From positions 2,247,199 through 2,311,198 of the forward strand of contig CP000875.1 of the NCBI GenBank assembly GCA_000018565.1: DNA of 64,000 nt, given 5' to 3'. Below are positions 35,750-44,746 of this stretch, in pieces. This stretch comes from Herpetosiphon aurantiacus DSM 785 (lineage in GTDB: Bacteria; Chloroflexota; Chloroflexia; Chloroflexales; Herpetosiphonaceae). Under the pieces are notes generated by a model, which was not told where the DNA came from, ran no database searches, and saw nothing but the letters and a program-made list of their open reading frames with translations. A program made the translations under genes and the position numbers. Numbering within the stretch: the stretch's first letter is position 1; each line of letters opens with the position of its first letter.

Positions 35750-36784
35750 TTAGGCATGGCGAACGAGGCCATACACCACACTTTGTAAATCTTTTTCGCT
35801 GCCAATCGAGCGCAAATCAAGCCCAATGCTCACGAGCATTTCGGCCACATCAGGCCGCACGCCAATTAAGGTGGTTTTGGCTCCCAACAAGCGAGCAGCG
35901 TTGCTAACTTTGAGCAAACTGTGGCCAGCATCGCGATCTAAAGTTGGTACACCAGTAACATCAAGAATTAAATGGCGGGTGCGTTGACTTTTGAGGTTGG
36001 TTAGAATTTGTTCTACCAATGTGCCCAAGCGTTCAGCATCCAAATCGCCAATTAATGGCACAACCAAACTATGCTGGGTTATTGGCAAAATTGGTACACT
36101 CAGGCTGCGTATGGTGGTTTGTTGCTCGGCTAGTTGTTGAGCCAATACTGCTTGGCTGTCGGCTTGGGCTTGCACTTCTTGTAGGGCTTTTTGCAGGGCG
36201 GCGGTGCGCTGTTCAACCTGCTGTTCGAGCGATTGTTGGCTAGCGCGTAAGGCTTGGTTCGAGCGTTCGCTGGCTTGCAGACTATTGGTTAGTTGACGAT
36301 GAATTTGCCAGAGCAGGCCCATCACCACCAAAATCGAGACCGAGTTGAGTGAAACGCGAATTGGCATCTCGGCCCATGGAAATTGATCGATCCGCAGCCG
36401 ATTGGCGATGCTGATAATACTAACAACCCATGCAAGTCCACAAATGCCGAGCAGTCGTCGGCTATCGACAAACGGCAGCACCAGCACAATCGAAATAATT
36501 GTAACCGTAGCGATCGAGAGCAAGGTGAAAAAGCGAAATGATCCAACAATCACCAAACATAGTGCGGCCATGTTCATCAAAACTACCGCCGATTGATTAT
36601 GCTGGCGCAGGATGAGCCAATAAGCCGTGCCTAACAACCCACTGGTAACTGCAAAGCTGCCGACGGCGATCCAATCGCCCAACACCATATACAAAAACAT
36701 CGAAATCAATGAACCGCCGAGTAGCCAGTAAACCGTGGTTTTCAGGCGTTTGGTGACCAGCGCTTGCTCTGTGGGTTGCGACAT
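35750..36784 (-). CDS. membrane-anchored STAS domain protein (RsbR-like)
   Basis: A 344-residue protein with about six N-terminal membrane helices (20-160), a Gln/Glu-rich coiled coil (about 163-225) and a C-terminal STAS domain (about 230-344). The STAS domain resembles RsbR/RsbS stressosome proteins (LDVTGVPTLDRDAGHSL, GVRPDVAEML). In RsbR-type proteins a phosphorylatable Thr follows the VVD motif; here the position reads LDRDAG, so control by phosphorylation may be lost. The membrane module is probably a sensor. No anti-sigma kinase gene lies next to it. Confidence 0.88.
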   Translation of the reverse strand: MSQPTEQALVTKRLKTTVYWLLGGSLISMFLYMVLGDWIAVGSFAVTSGLLGTAYWLILRQHNQSAVVLMNMAALCLVIVGSFRFFTLLSIATVTIISIVLVLPFVDSRRLLGICGLAWVVSIISIANRLRIDQFPWAEMPIRVSLNSVSILVVMGLLWQIHRQLTNSLQASERSNQALRASQQSLEQQVEQRTAALQKALQEVQAQADSQAVLAQQLAEQQTTIRSLSVPILPITQHSLVVPLIGDLDAERLGTLVEQILTNLKSQRTRHLILDVTGVPTLDRDAGHSLLKVSNAARLLGAKTTLIGVRPDVAEMLVSIGLDLRSIGSEKDLQSVVYGLVRHA

Positions 36785-37001
36785 TGCGCACCTACCTTTG
36801 CCGTTGGAAGGGGAGAATCGGCTTAAGCATACCTAGTTTTATACTTGAGTGCAAGCTCGTTTATCGGCGAATGGTTGTTCACTACAGCATACCCTTGAGG
36901 GGGATTCAGGGTGAATGCGGCATGTTCACCTACACTTTGCACGCTATGCTCAACGACGGCTTAGTGCAATGGGGCATTGATAGTTAAGCCCTTTAAGCTT
37001 A

Positions 37002-37031
37002 TTGACGCTAGCAACTTACGGCTTTTATAAT
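37002..37031 (+). promoter_or_regulatory. promoter of LuxR gene, apparently leaderless
   Basis: TTGACG (37002-37007), an 18-base spacer and TATAAT (37026-37031). The ATG at 37039 begins 8 bases after the -10 box, where transcription would be expected to start, and there is no ribosome site. The mRNA is therefore probably leaderless. The rest of the 254-base gap (36785-37038) shows nothing else I recognise. Confidence 0.65.
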
Positions 37032-37038
37032 ACAACCT

Positions 37039-39642
37039 ATGCCGATTGAAATTCTAGCGACCAAACTAGCGATTCCTAGCTTGCGCATGCAGGGTGTACC
37101 ACGCTTACGGCTCAGCGCTAAACTTGAGCGTGGCTTGAACCAACGCCTTAGTTTGGTGGTAGCACCCGCTGGTTTTGGCAAAACCACCTTGCTGAGTACA
37201 TGGTTTGAGCAAACCACCCATGCCAAAGCCTGGTTAACCCTCGATCCACGAGATAATGATCCCTTGCGTTTTTTGGGTTATCTGGTGGCTGCGCTGCAAA
37301 CCGTCGAGCCAGCGATTGGCCAAAGTGTCCAGCAAGCGCTCCAAGCAGCCCAACCAGCCGCCAGCGAAAACCTGTTAATTAGCCTAATTAACGAGCTACA
37401 CCAGATTCGCCAACCAATCATTTTGGTGCTCGATGATTACCATGTGATCGAGCACCAGGCGGTTGACGATATGCTCAACTTTTTGCTCGAACACCAGCCA
37501 ACTAAGCTACACCTTGTGCTAGCTACGCGCGAAGATCCCCAATTACCGTTGGCTCGCCTGCGTGCTCGTGGTCAATTGAATGAAATTCGAGTAGCCGATT
37601 TGCGCTTTAGTTTGGCTGAAAGTGGCGAGTTTTTGCGCAACGTGATGGGTTTGCAACTGCCAGATCAGGCAATCGCCAAACTCGAAGCTCGTACCGAAGG
37701 TTGGATTGCAGGCTTGCAACTGGCAGCACTCTCACTACAAGGCCAGCCCGATCCTAGCAGTTTTATCGAAACCTTCAGCGGCCAACATCAATTTATCTTA
37801 GATTATTTGCTCGCAGAGGTTTTGCAACACCAATCAGCCGAAATTCAAACCTTTTTGGTGCAAACCTCAATGCTCGAGCGTATGTGTGGGCCGTTATGCG
37901 ATGCCGTGTTAAACCAAACCACCAGCCAAGCCCTGCTCGAACAAATCGATCAGGCTAATTTATTTGTTGTGGCGCTCGATCAACAGCGCTATTGGTATCG
38001 TTATCATCAGCTATTTGGTGATTTATTGCGCCAACGCTTGACCCAACAAGCCAATCCGCAACAGCTTGCAGGCTTGCATCAACGGGCGAGTGCATGGTAT
38101 CAACAGCAGGGATTATTGCTCGAAGCGTTTCAGCATGCCACCGCTGCCCACGATTATCAACAGGCCGAGCGATTAATGGAGCAAATGCCGCTGCATTCGA
38201 ACGGCAATGTCTCGGCGATGCTGAATTGGCTAGCTGGATTGCCCACTAGTGTGCTTGATCAACAACCATCGTTGTGGGTACGATTTGCAGCAATTTTATT
38301 GGTGCTCGGCCAAACCAGCGGAGTTGAACTAAAATTGCAAGCTGCCGAGCGCGGATTACAATCCCTACCAGTAAATCTGCGCAACCGTGATTTACTGGGC
38401 CAAATCGCCGCTGCCCGGGCAACCCTAGCCCTCACTCAATATCAGATTGAAACGATTATCCAGCAAGCTCAGCGAGCATTCGAATATTTACATCCACAGA
38501 ATTTGCCATTTCGCGCGACTGCCAATTGGGCTTTGGCCTATGCCTATCAAGTACGCGGCGAGCGCCAAAACACCAATATAGCGCTGACTGCTGCGATCAA
38601 CTTCAGCCAACAATCAAACGATACCTTCACCCTGATTTTGGCTTCGATTGGTATGGGTCAGCTTCAGGAGAGCAATCTTGAGCTACATCGGGCCGCCGCA
38701 ACCTATCGTCATGTTTTGCAATTGGCGGGTGAGCAACCACAGCAAATTATCTCCGAAGCACATTTGGGTTTAGCACGAATTCATTATCAATGGAATGATT
38801 TGGCCACGACTGAACAGCATGCCCAGCAAAGCCTGCACCTAGCTAGGCAATACGAGCAAGGTATTGATCGTTTTATTGTGGGTGAATTGATGTTGGCCCA
38901 ACTTAAATTAGCTCGTAACGATCACGTGGGTGCTCAGCGACTGCTCGATCAAACTGAACAATTGGCACGCCAGCAACATTTTAGTGCCCGTTTTGGCGAG
39001 ATCGGCTATTGGCGAATTCAACTGCTGTTGCGCCAAGCCAAATTCGCTGCCGCCACCCAACTAGCCACCGAGCATCAACTATTAATCTGCCAAGCCCAAA
39101 TCGCCTTAGCCCAAGCCAAATCAGCCACAGCAATCGCGTTGCTAGAGCCATTGCAGCAACTAGCCCAAAACTGGCCTGATCAACGCTTGCAAATCGAGTT
39201 ACTGTTGGCCTTGGCCTATGCTGCCCAGCAACAGCCTGAACCTGCTCTGGTAGCACTCAAACAGGCGATAGCGCTGGCTGAACCACATCAATTAATCCGT
39301 AGTTTGCTTGATCATGGGTCAGCAATCCAGCAACTTTTACAATTGGCAAGTGATCATGGTTTCAATTCGCCGTTAATCAAGCATGCATTAATTGAATTTG
39401 CTAAGCGCCAGCCCTCAGTTCAGCCACAAACCCACACCCTTGAGCGTTTGAGCGAGCGCGAACTCGAAGTCTTGCAGCAAATTGCCACCGGCCTGACTGA
39501 CCGCGAAATTGGCGAACGCTTGTATCTCTCCATGTATACCGTCAAAGTGCATGCCCGCAACATTTATGCCAAACTCGAAGTTAGCAATCGCACCCAAGCG
39601 GTTGCCCGCGCCCGGACGCTAGGCCTGCTTCCCCATAACTAA
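37039..39642 (+). CDS. MalT-like LuxR family transcriptional activator
   Basis: An 867-residue STAND-type regulator. It has Walker A APAGFGKTT (42-50), Walker B LVLDDYH (129-135), a long helical TPR-like region (about 350-780), and a C-terminal LuxR HTH (about 800-867) with LSERELEVL, GLTDREIGERLYLS and VKVHARNIYAKL. MalT relatives bind an inducer through the helical region, then oligomerise with ATP and activate transcription. The inducer and targets are unknown. Possible targets include the neighbouring DUF4386 fusion gene or the natural-product cluster. Its promoter predicts a leaderless message. Confidence 0.94.
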   Translation: MPIEILATKLAIPSLRMQGVPRLRLSAKLERGLNQRLSLVVAPAGFGKTTLLSTWFEQTTHAKAWLTLDPRDNDPLRFLGYLVAALQTVEPAIGQSVQQALQAAQPAASENLLISLINELHQIRQPIILVLDDYHVIEHQAVDDMLNFLLEHQPTKLHLVLATREDPQLPLARLRARGQLNEIRVADLRFSLAESGEFLRNVMGLQLPDQAIAKLEARTEGWIAGLQLAALSLQGQPDPSSFIETFSGQHQFILDYLLAEVLQHQSAEIQTFLVQTSMLERMCGPLCDAVLNQTTSQALLEQIDQANLFVVALDQQRYWYRYHQLFGDLLRQRLTQQANPQQLAGLHQRASAWYQQQGLLLEAFQHATAAHDYQQAERLMEQMPLHSNGNVSAMLNWLAGLPTSVLDQQPSLWVRFAAILLVLGQTSGVELKLQAAERGLQSLPVNLRNRDLLGQIAAARATLALTQYQIETIIQQAQRAFEYLHPQNLPFRATANWALAYAYQVRGERQNTNIALTAAINFSQQSNDTFTLILASIGMGQLQESNLELHRAAATYRHVLQLAGEQPQQIISEAHLGLARIHYQWNDLATTEQHAQQSLHLARQYEQGIDRFIVGELMLAQLKLARNDHVGAQRLLDQTEQLARQQHFSARFGEIGYWRIQLLLRQAKFAAATQLATEHQLLICQAQIALAQAKSATAIALLEPLQQLAQNWPDQRLQIELLLALAYAAQQQPEPALVALKQAIALAEPHQLIRSLLDHGSAIQQLLQLASDHGFNSPLIKHALIEFAKRQPSVQPQTHTLERLSERELEVLQQIATGLTDREIGERLYLSMYTVKVHARNIYAKLEVSNRTQAVARARTLGLLPHN

Positions 39643-39770
39643 ATTTCAAACTACGCAGAATTGAAAATGCTGCCTACCTCGCTGAATAACTCGTTTGAGG
39701 TATGACAGGCTGCCCGCCAAATTATATGCTGCTGGCAGTTATGGCACGACCCAATCAAGCGAGCGAATAA

Positions 39771-40736
39771 ATGGCAAATCAAAGCAACAGCTATCAAATT
39801 CAGATCAAAGGTCAACTTGACCAGCGCTGGGCTGAATGGTTCGAGGGCTTAGCCATCAGCCAAACCGCTCAAGGCGATACGCTGCTCATAGGTGAAATTG
39901 TTGATCAAGCAGCGTTATATCGGATCTTGCGCAAAATTCGCGATTTAGGCTTGCCATTGATTGCCGTCGTGCCACTGAACCAATCGATCCTGCCTACAGA
40001 AGGAGCACATGCTATGCAAAACCAGCGTCGTAACGCCATCCTGATTGGAATTTACTTTATTTTGGCCGCCGTAACCTCGATTGTTGGCTTGATTATGTAC
40101 GGGCCATTGCTCAACCAAAGCGATTATTTAGTTGCTGGTGCGGCCAATGGCAACCAAATTGTGTTTGCTGCTTTGATGGAATTAGGCTTAGTTGTTACCG
40201 CCGTTGGGACAGCCGTAACCATGTTTCCGATCTTACGCCAATATAGCGAGCGCATGGCCTTGGCTCACTTGTGTTTTCGCTTCTTAGAGGCGGTTGTAAT
40301 CACAATCGGCATCGTGAGCATGTTGGCATTATTGACGCTAAGCCGTGAATTTAGTAGCGCCACCGCTCCTGATGAGCAAAGCTATCGCGTGGTCGGCACT
40401 GCATTAATTGCCATCCACGATTGGACGTTCATCATCGGCCCGAATTTTATGCTTGGCCTCAACACAATTATGTATAGCTATATTTTCTATCGCACTCGCC
40501 TGATTCCACGTCCAATCGCGATTATTGGGCTGATTGGCTCAAACACGGTGTTTTTGGCGGCCTTGTTGGAGCTATTTGGGGTGATCGAACAACTTTCGAC
40601 CTGGGGTGCAATTCTGGCAATTCCGGTTGCGCTGACCGAAATGAGCTTGGCAATCTGGTTGATTATCAAAGGGTTCAACGCCAACCCAACGATCAAGCAA
40701 TCTAGTTCGAGCCAATTTGTGCTCAGCAACCACTAA
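39771..40736 (+). CDS. small soluble domain fused to DUF4386-like membrane protein
   Basis: A 321-residue protein in two parts. Residues 1-75 form a small soluble domain (IKGQLDQRWAEWFEGL, LYRILRKIRDLGLPLIAV) that I associate with stand-alone proteins of this size. From residue 82 on the protein is a six- to seven-helix membrane protein resembling DUF4386. The junction contains AGAAGGAG (39998-40005) followed after 8 bases by an in-frame ATG at 40014, so the membrane protein can also start there on its own (240 residues). This looks like two genes whose separating stop has been lost, or a dual-start gene. It lies 128 bases downstream of the LuxR gene. Confidence 0.8.
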   Translation: MANQSNSYQIQIKGQLDQRWAEWFEGLAISQTAQGDTLLIGEIVDQAALYRILRKIRDLGLPLIAVVPLNQSILPTEGAHAMQNQRRNAILIGIYFILAAVTSIVGLIMYGPLLNQSDYLVAGAANGNQIVFAALMELGLVVTAVGTAVTMFPILRQYSERMALAHLCFRFLEAVVITIGIVSMLALLTLSREFSSATAPDEQSYRVVGTALIAIHDWTFIIGPNFMLGLNTIMYSYIFYRTRLIPRPIAIIGLIGSNTVFLAALLELFGVIEQLSTWGAILAIPVALTEMSLAIWLIIKGFNANPTIKQSSSSQFVLSNH

Positions 40737-40805
40737 AATACAAGCATCCGATAAGTTTTCTTGTTGTTACAGTTTTGGATGCGCTGCATAACCAATAGAA
40801 TTTAC

Positions 40806-40872
40806 ATAACGACCTCGGATTGGTATTGGTTTGGTTTCAGAACCACCTAGTATCCCAATCCGAGGTCGTTAT
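40806..40872. repeat. palindromic dispersed repeat, copy B (perfect 18-bp arms)
   Basis: Perfect 18-bp inverted arms (40806-40823 and 40855-40872) around a 31-base loop containing GGTTTGGTTTCAG, which is shared with 34714-34779. It could terminate the DUF4386 transcript or be a mobile palindromic element. It lies in the 758-base gap 40737-41494, which also holds the importer promoter and a long untranslated leader; 40873-41070 shows no gene. Confidence 0.75.
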
Positions 40873-41072
40873 ATTGAGCATACTAGCCCTTGCCACTGGA
40901 CTAACACCTAGTCTGATTGTCGCCTAGGGCAATCGCAGTTTCGATAAGGAATTTGGTCGCGCTACGCAGCCGTAGCTGGAGACGGTTCTAACGGTGCCCA
41001 ATTGGAAGATTGATCTAAAACTAAAGAATCGGCTTCAAATATTTTTTCTAAAACTTTTAGTAAAAAACATAC

Positions 41073-41100
41073 TTGACATTTAGAGAGATTCTCCTATAAT
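41073..41100 (+). promoter_or_regulatory. strong sigma-70-type promoter of the importer operon
   Basis: TTGACA (41073-41078), a 16-base spacer and TATAAT (41095-41100), both exact consensus. The predicted transcript starts near 41107, leaving an untranslated leader of nearly 390 bases before the ATG at 41495. I could not match that leader to a riboswitch class I know. Confidence 0.75.
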
Positions 41101-41494
41101 AAGCACAAATTTCAATAATTCTTCAGTGAATTTCAAGTTTGCGGGACATTTAGCGACTATGGCAGTGCTAAATCGGCGTTTATCGGAGTGAGAGACCGGT
41201 CTATCGCTAGCAATAGAACTGCAATAGCCTCCAGGGAACTTATTTTCTTTACTAAAAAAAGTAATTAATCTCCCAAATGTCCGGCATGTAACACCCAGCA
41301 TGCACCGGCTTGCTTCGACAACGGCATCAGAAGCAACTATCTAGCTAGCTTCTCGGTTGGGCAGGCTTGTGAGGATGATCAAGCTTGATTGTCTCTAGCT
41401 AAGGAGGCTCATCGACGATCAAATCGTAACCCAAACGCTTGACATTGTAGTACGTCGTTTTGGATTCAATTTGCTCAAAGAAGAGGAAATTCCC

Positions 41495-43567
41495 ATGGTA
41501 AAGAAGCCAAAAACCCTGTGGAGCTTGATTGCGCTCCTGATTCTCGTCTTGCCACTCTTAGCAGCCTGTGGCGATGCCGCCTCAACTGCAACCACCGCGA
41601 CCGACTCAACCCAACCAACTACTGCTAGCGATTCTTCAGCAACAACTACCGCTCCAACCGCCGGCACTGATTCCCAGCCGACAACTGGCAGTACAGATGT
41701 TAAAGATGTGACGGTAACCTTACCATTCCAACAAGGTGGCATTACCAGTCTTGACCATGCCTACTGGTCAGCTCAATTGTTTGTCTCACAAGGCGTTGTG
41801 TTCGAAGGCTTATATGGCTACGATCAACAATTGAACATCGTGCCAAAAATTGCCGAAAGCGCTACTCCTTCAGCCGACAACCTCGTTTGGACGATCAAAC
41901 TGCGTAAAGACAAAAAATGGTCGAATGGCGACCCCGTTACCGCTAAAGATTTCTATGCTGCTTGGGTTCGAGCAGCTGGCCCAGAATTAAAAGATGCTCC
42001 AATGTGGGCAGGCATGATGGGCTATGTCAAAAATGGTTATGCCTTCAAGGCTGGCGCAGTTGGTGTCGATGAAGTCGGCTTCAAATTGATCGACGATTAC
42101 ACGATCGAAGTGACCTTGAGCCAACCAAACGCTGCATTTATCAACTTCTTGCCAGTTATGAACGCCATGCCAATCAATGCCAAGAGCTTGGAAGCCAACC
42201 CTAGCGATTGGTTTGACCCCAAGAATGCGGTCTATAACGGCCCATACATTGTTGAATCGTGGGTCAGCGGCGGCGATATTGTGCTCAAGCGCAACCCCAA
42301 TTATGTTGGCGAAGGCACTGGCAACGTTGGCACGATCGTGTTGCGGCCTTACGCCGATGCTAATGCTCGCTTGCAAGCCTTTGAAAACCAAGAAATTCAA
42401 TTCACCTTCCTTGAAGATGCTAGCCAATTGGCCTACGCTCAAGGCAACCCCGACATCAAAGACAACATCAAGAGCGAAGAAAACCCAATCGTTTGGAAGG
42501 GTATTCAATACAATCGTTCATTGAATGCTGGCCCATTGCAAGATGTGCGGGTGCGCCAAGCCTTCGCGTTGTCAATCGACAAAAAAGCTATCACCGACCA
42601 AATTTTGAAGGGCTTGGCAGTCCCAACCGATACCTTCAACAGCGACGTACGGGTCAAGGATAAAGTTAAGAGCTTAAGCTATGATGTCGCTAAAGCCAAG
42701 CAATTGCTGGCCGAAGCTGGCTATCCCGATGGTGCTGGCTTCCCTGAATTGACCTTCTACGCGCCACCATCAAACGACCCACAAATGCCTTGGATTGAAG
42801 CCGTCGCCAAGATGTGGCAAGATAATTTGGGCGTGAAGGTTGTGATTCAAAACAACGAAGGTCCAGTTTACTCAAACATCCAATGGTCGAACTATAACAA
42901 AGATATTCAACCAGGCTTTGCGACCCTTGGCGGCCCAATGAACTGGTTCCAACCACTCGACTTGACCTTGGCTACCAACCATATTTGGTACTTCATGGAC
43001 TTCAAAGAAGGTGGGATGGCTAAGTTCGCTGAATACCAAACCCAAATCGATGCTGTCAGCAGCACCGAAGCCGTTGGCGATTGGGCTGATTTGACCGCTC
43101 GTGCTGAAGCTGCTTGGACTAAGCGCCAAGCTATCAGTAAAATTGAAGAGCCAGAAATGGCTAAAATTTCAGCTAAAGCTCCTGAAGCTCCCAGCTTCAA
43201 AGATCAATGGGATGCAATCAACGAACGCTTTACTGCTGCTAAAGATGATGCTGAAAAGCTGACTGCCTACAAAGATGGCTTGTTGTTGGTCTTGAAGGAA
43301 GAACAAGACGCAACGTGGTATGATTATCGTACCGAAGAAAACAAACAAGCCCAACGCTTGATGATCAAACTGGCTGGCCAAACGCTCGATGACGCTTGGC
43401 AAACCTTGCCCGAAATTCAACAATTGGCAATCGACTCAGCTTGGATGATCCCCATCTACTACGACAAGTTGTACTACGCAACCGATCCACGACTCTCAGG
43501 CATTGTGATCAACAAACTCTCGTGGGGCGGGATCTTCCAATATCAATATTTACAGTGGACTGAATAA
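41495..43567 (+). CDS. family 5 extracellular solute-binding lipoprotein (oligopeptide/oligosaccharide)
   Basis: A 690-residue ABC importer binding protein. The start is ATG 41495, preceded by AAGAGGAA; it gives a lipoprotein signal with lipobox LAAC and Cys25, followed by a Ser/Thr-rich linker (30-65). The SBP_bac_5 fold then shows PKIAESATP, WSNGDPVTAKDF and VRQAFALSIDKKAI. An Ala/Lys/Glu-rich helical stretch (about 510-630) lengthens the C-terminal lobe beyond the usual size. Family 5 proteins mostly bind peptides, but several bind cello- or manno-oligosaccharides; the cytoplasmic GH5 gene at the end of this locus favours a sugar ligand. Confidence 0.92.
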   Translation: MVKKPKTLWSLIALLILVLPLLAACGDAASTATTATDSTQPTTASDSSATTTAPTAGTDSQPTTGSTDVKDVTVTLPFQQGGITSLDHAYWSAQLFVSQGVVFEGLYGYDQQLNIVPKIAESATPSADNLVWTIKLRKDKKWSNGDPVTAKDFYAAWVRAAGPELKDAPMWAGMMGYVKNGYAFKAGAVGVDEVGFKLIDDYTIEVTLSQPNAAFINFLPVMNAMPINAKSLEANPSDWFDPKNAVYNGPYIVESWVSGGDIVLKRNPNYVGEGTGNVGTIVLRPYADANARLQAFENQEIQFTFLEDASQLAYAQGNPDIKDNIKSEENPIVWKGIQYNRSLNAGPLQDVRVRQAFALSIDKKAITDQILKGLAVPTDTFNSDVRVKDKVKSLSYDVAKAKQLLAEAGYPDGAGFPELTFYAPPSNDPQMPWIEAVAKMWQDNLGVKVVIQNNEGPVYSNIQWSNYNKDIQPGFATLGGPMNWFQPLDLTLATNHIWYFMDFKEGGMAKFAEYQTQIDAVSSTEAVGDWADLTARAEAAWTKRQAISKIEEPEMAKISAKAPEAPSFKDQWDAINERFTAAKDDAEKLTAYKDGLLLVLKEEQDATWYDYRTEENKQAQRLMIKLAGQTLDDAWQTLPEIQQLAIDSAWMIPIYYDKLYYATDPRLSGIVINKLSWGGIFQYQYLQWTE

Positions 43568-43577
43568 GTTTGGCCAG

Positions 43578-43607
43578 ACTGGCGGGTGTTGATCAACGCC
43601 CGCCAGT
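43578..43607. terminator. hairpin after binding-protein gene
   Basis: Arms ACTGGCGGG (43578-43586) and CCCGCCAGT (43599-43607), with further pairing inside. It has no T-run and lies between the binding protein and first permease genes. It is likely a 3'-stabilising or partially terminating hairpin that lets the binding protein be made in excess. Confidence 0.55.
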
Positions 43608-43717
43608 TGCCCCACTGCACGCATTCTGACTGACATACGGCTGCACGCTTTGATCGCCGGCTCTGCCATGATGGAATGCACTGTTGATACTTGTCATTTA
43701 GTAATGGTAGGGTCGTT

Positions 43718-44704
43718 ATGCGCGTCAATTTTATCTTCTTCTTAATCAAACGCTTGGCGATGATGGCAGTTTCGCTGGTGGTGATTATTGCAATCTCCTA
43801 TACGCTGCTCGCCAAAGCCCCAGGCAATTTTATGGATGTCCAGCGAGCGGTGGCCGCAATGACCACGCTGGCCAATAGCAACAGCGAGACCTTCAAAATT
43901 CAAAAGGCGCTCTTTGATGAACGCTATGGCCTCGATAAACCACTCTATATGCAAATTTGGACTTACACCAAAAATGCTGTTACCTTCGATTTTGGCCCCT
44001 CGTTTCAAAGCCCAAGTATTTTGATTCAAGATATGGTGCGCGAACGCTTGCCGCGCACGTTGTTGATCGTCTTCCTCGGGATTGGCCTCGCATTAATTGT
44101 GGGGATTCCGCTCGGGGTAATTGCTGGTTTTCGCCGCAATACTTGGATTGACTATATCGTGACCGGCTTTTCGATGATCGGCCAAGTCGTGCCCGTGTAT
44201 GTTTTGGCAATTGTGCTGATTCTGATTTTTGCGGGGCAAGTTTGGAATGTGCTACCAAATGGTGGTTGGGCCACACCCGTGCCAACCTTCAAGCAATTGA
44301 TTTTGCCAGTGCTAACCTTGGCACTTGGGCCAATTGCTGGGATTGCCCGCTTTACCCGCAACCAAGTTGCTGAAACCATGAGTCAAGAATTTATTCGTAC
44401 TGCTCGCTCAAAAGGTATCTCCGAGCGCTTGGTGATTATGCGCCATGCCCTTCGTAACTCCTTGATTCCTGTGGTAACAACCACTGCGCCGCAAATTGCC
44501 TATGCGTTGGTTGGCTCGGTGTGGATTGAAAATATTTTTCGGATTCCAGGGATTGGCCAATTGTTTGCCACCGCGCTGGGTGCACGCGATTACCCCTTGG
44601 TAATCACCAGCACGGTTATTTTGGCCCTTGGGGTTATGTTGGCCAATTTATTAGCCGACATCCTGTATAGCATCCTTGATCCGCGGATTAAGCTCGAAGC
44701 CTAA
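43718..44704 (+). CDS. DppB/OppB-type ABC permease
   Basis: A 328-residue permease. I start at ATG 43718, which begins a positively charged N-terminus and first helix (FFLIKRLAMM) and has GGTAGGG upstream; in-frame sequence extends further up without a better start. Six membrane helices are expected. The BPD_transp_1 coupling motif is visible as EFIRTARSKGISERLVIMRHALRNSLIP. It pairs with the DppC-type subunit 42 bases downstream and imports the ligand captured by the binding lipoprotein. Confidence 0.94.
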   Translation: MRVNFIFFLIKRLAMMAVSLVVIIAISYTLLAKAPGNFMDVQRAVAAMTTLANSNSETFKIQKALFDERYGLDKPLYMQIWTYTKNAVTFDFGPSFQSPSILIQDMVRERLPRTLLIVFLGIGLALIVGIPLGVIAGFRRNTWIDYIVTGFSMIGQVVPVYVLAIVLILIFAGQVWNVLPNGGWATPVPTFKQLILPVLTLALGPIAGIARFTRNQVAETMSQEFIRTARSKGISERLVIMRHALRNSLIPVVTTTAPQIAYALVGSVWIENIFRIPGIGQLFATALGARDYPLVITSTVILALGVMLANLLADILYSILDPRIKLEA

Positions 44705-44746
44705 TTTGGTTGTTCCACGCTCTAGTCTCAAAGGAGAGCTTGTATC

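Noticed and set aside
41144-41282. Long-range 8-bp pairing (41144-41151 with 41275-41282) as the closing stem of a riboswitch
   Set aside because: An 8-bp match in a leader of this size is expected by chance, and no known riboswitch core lies inside it.
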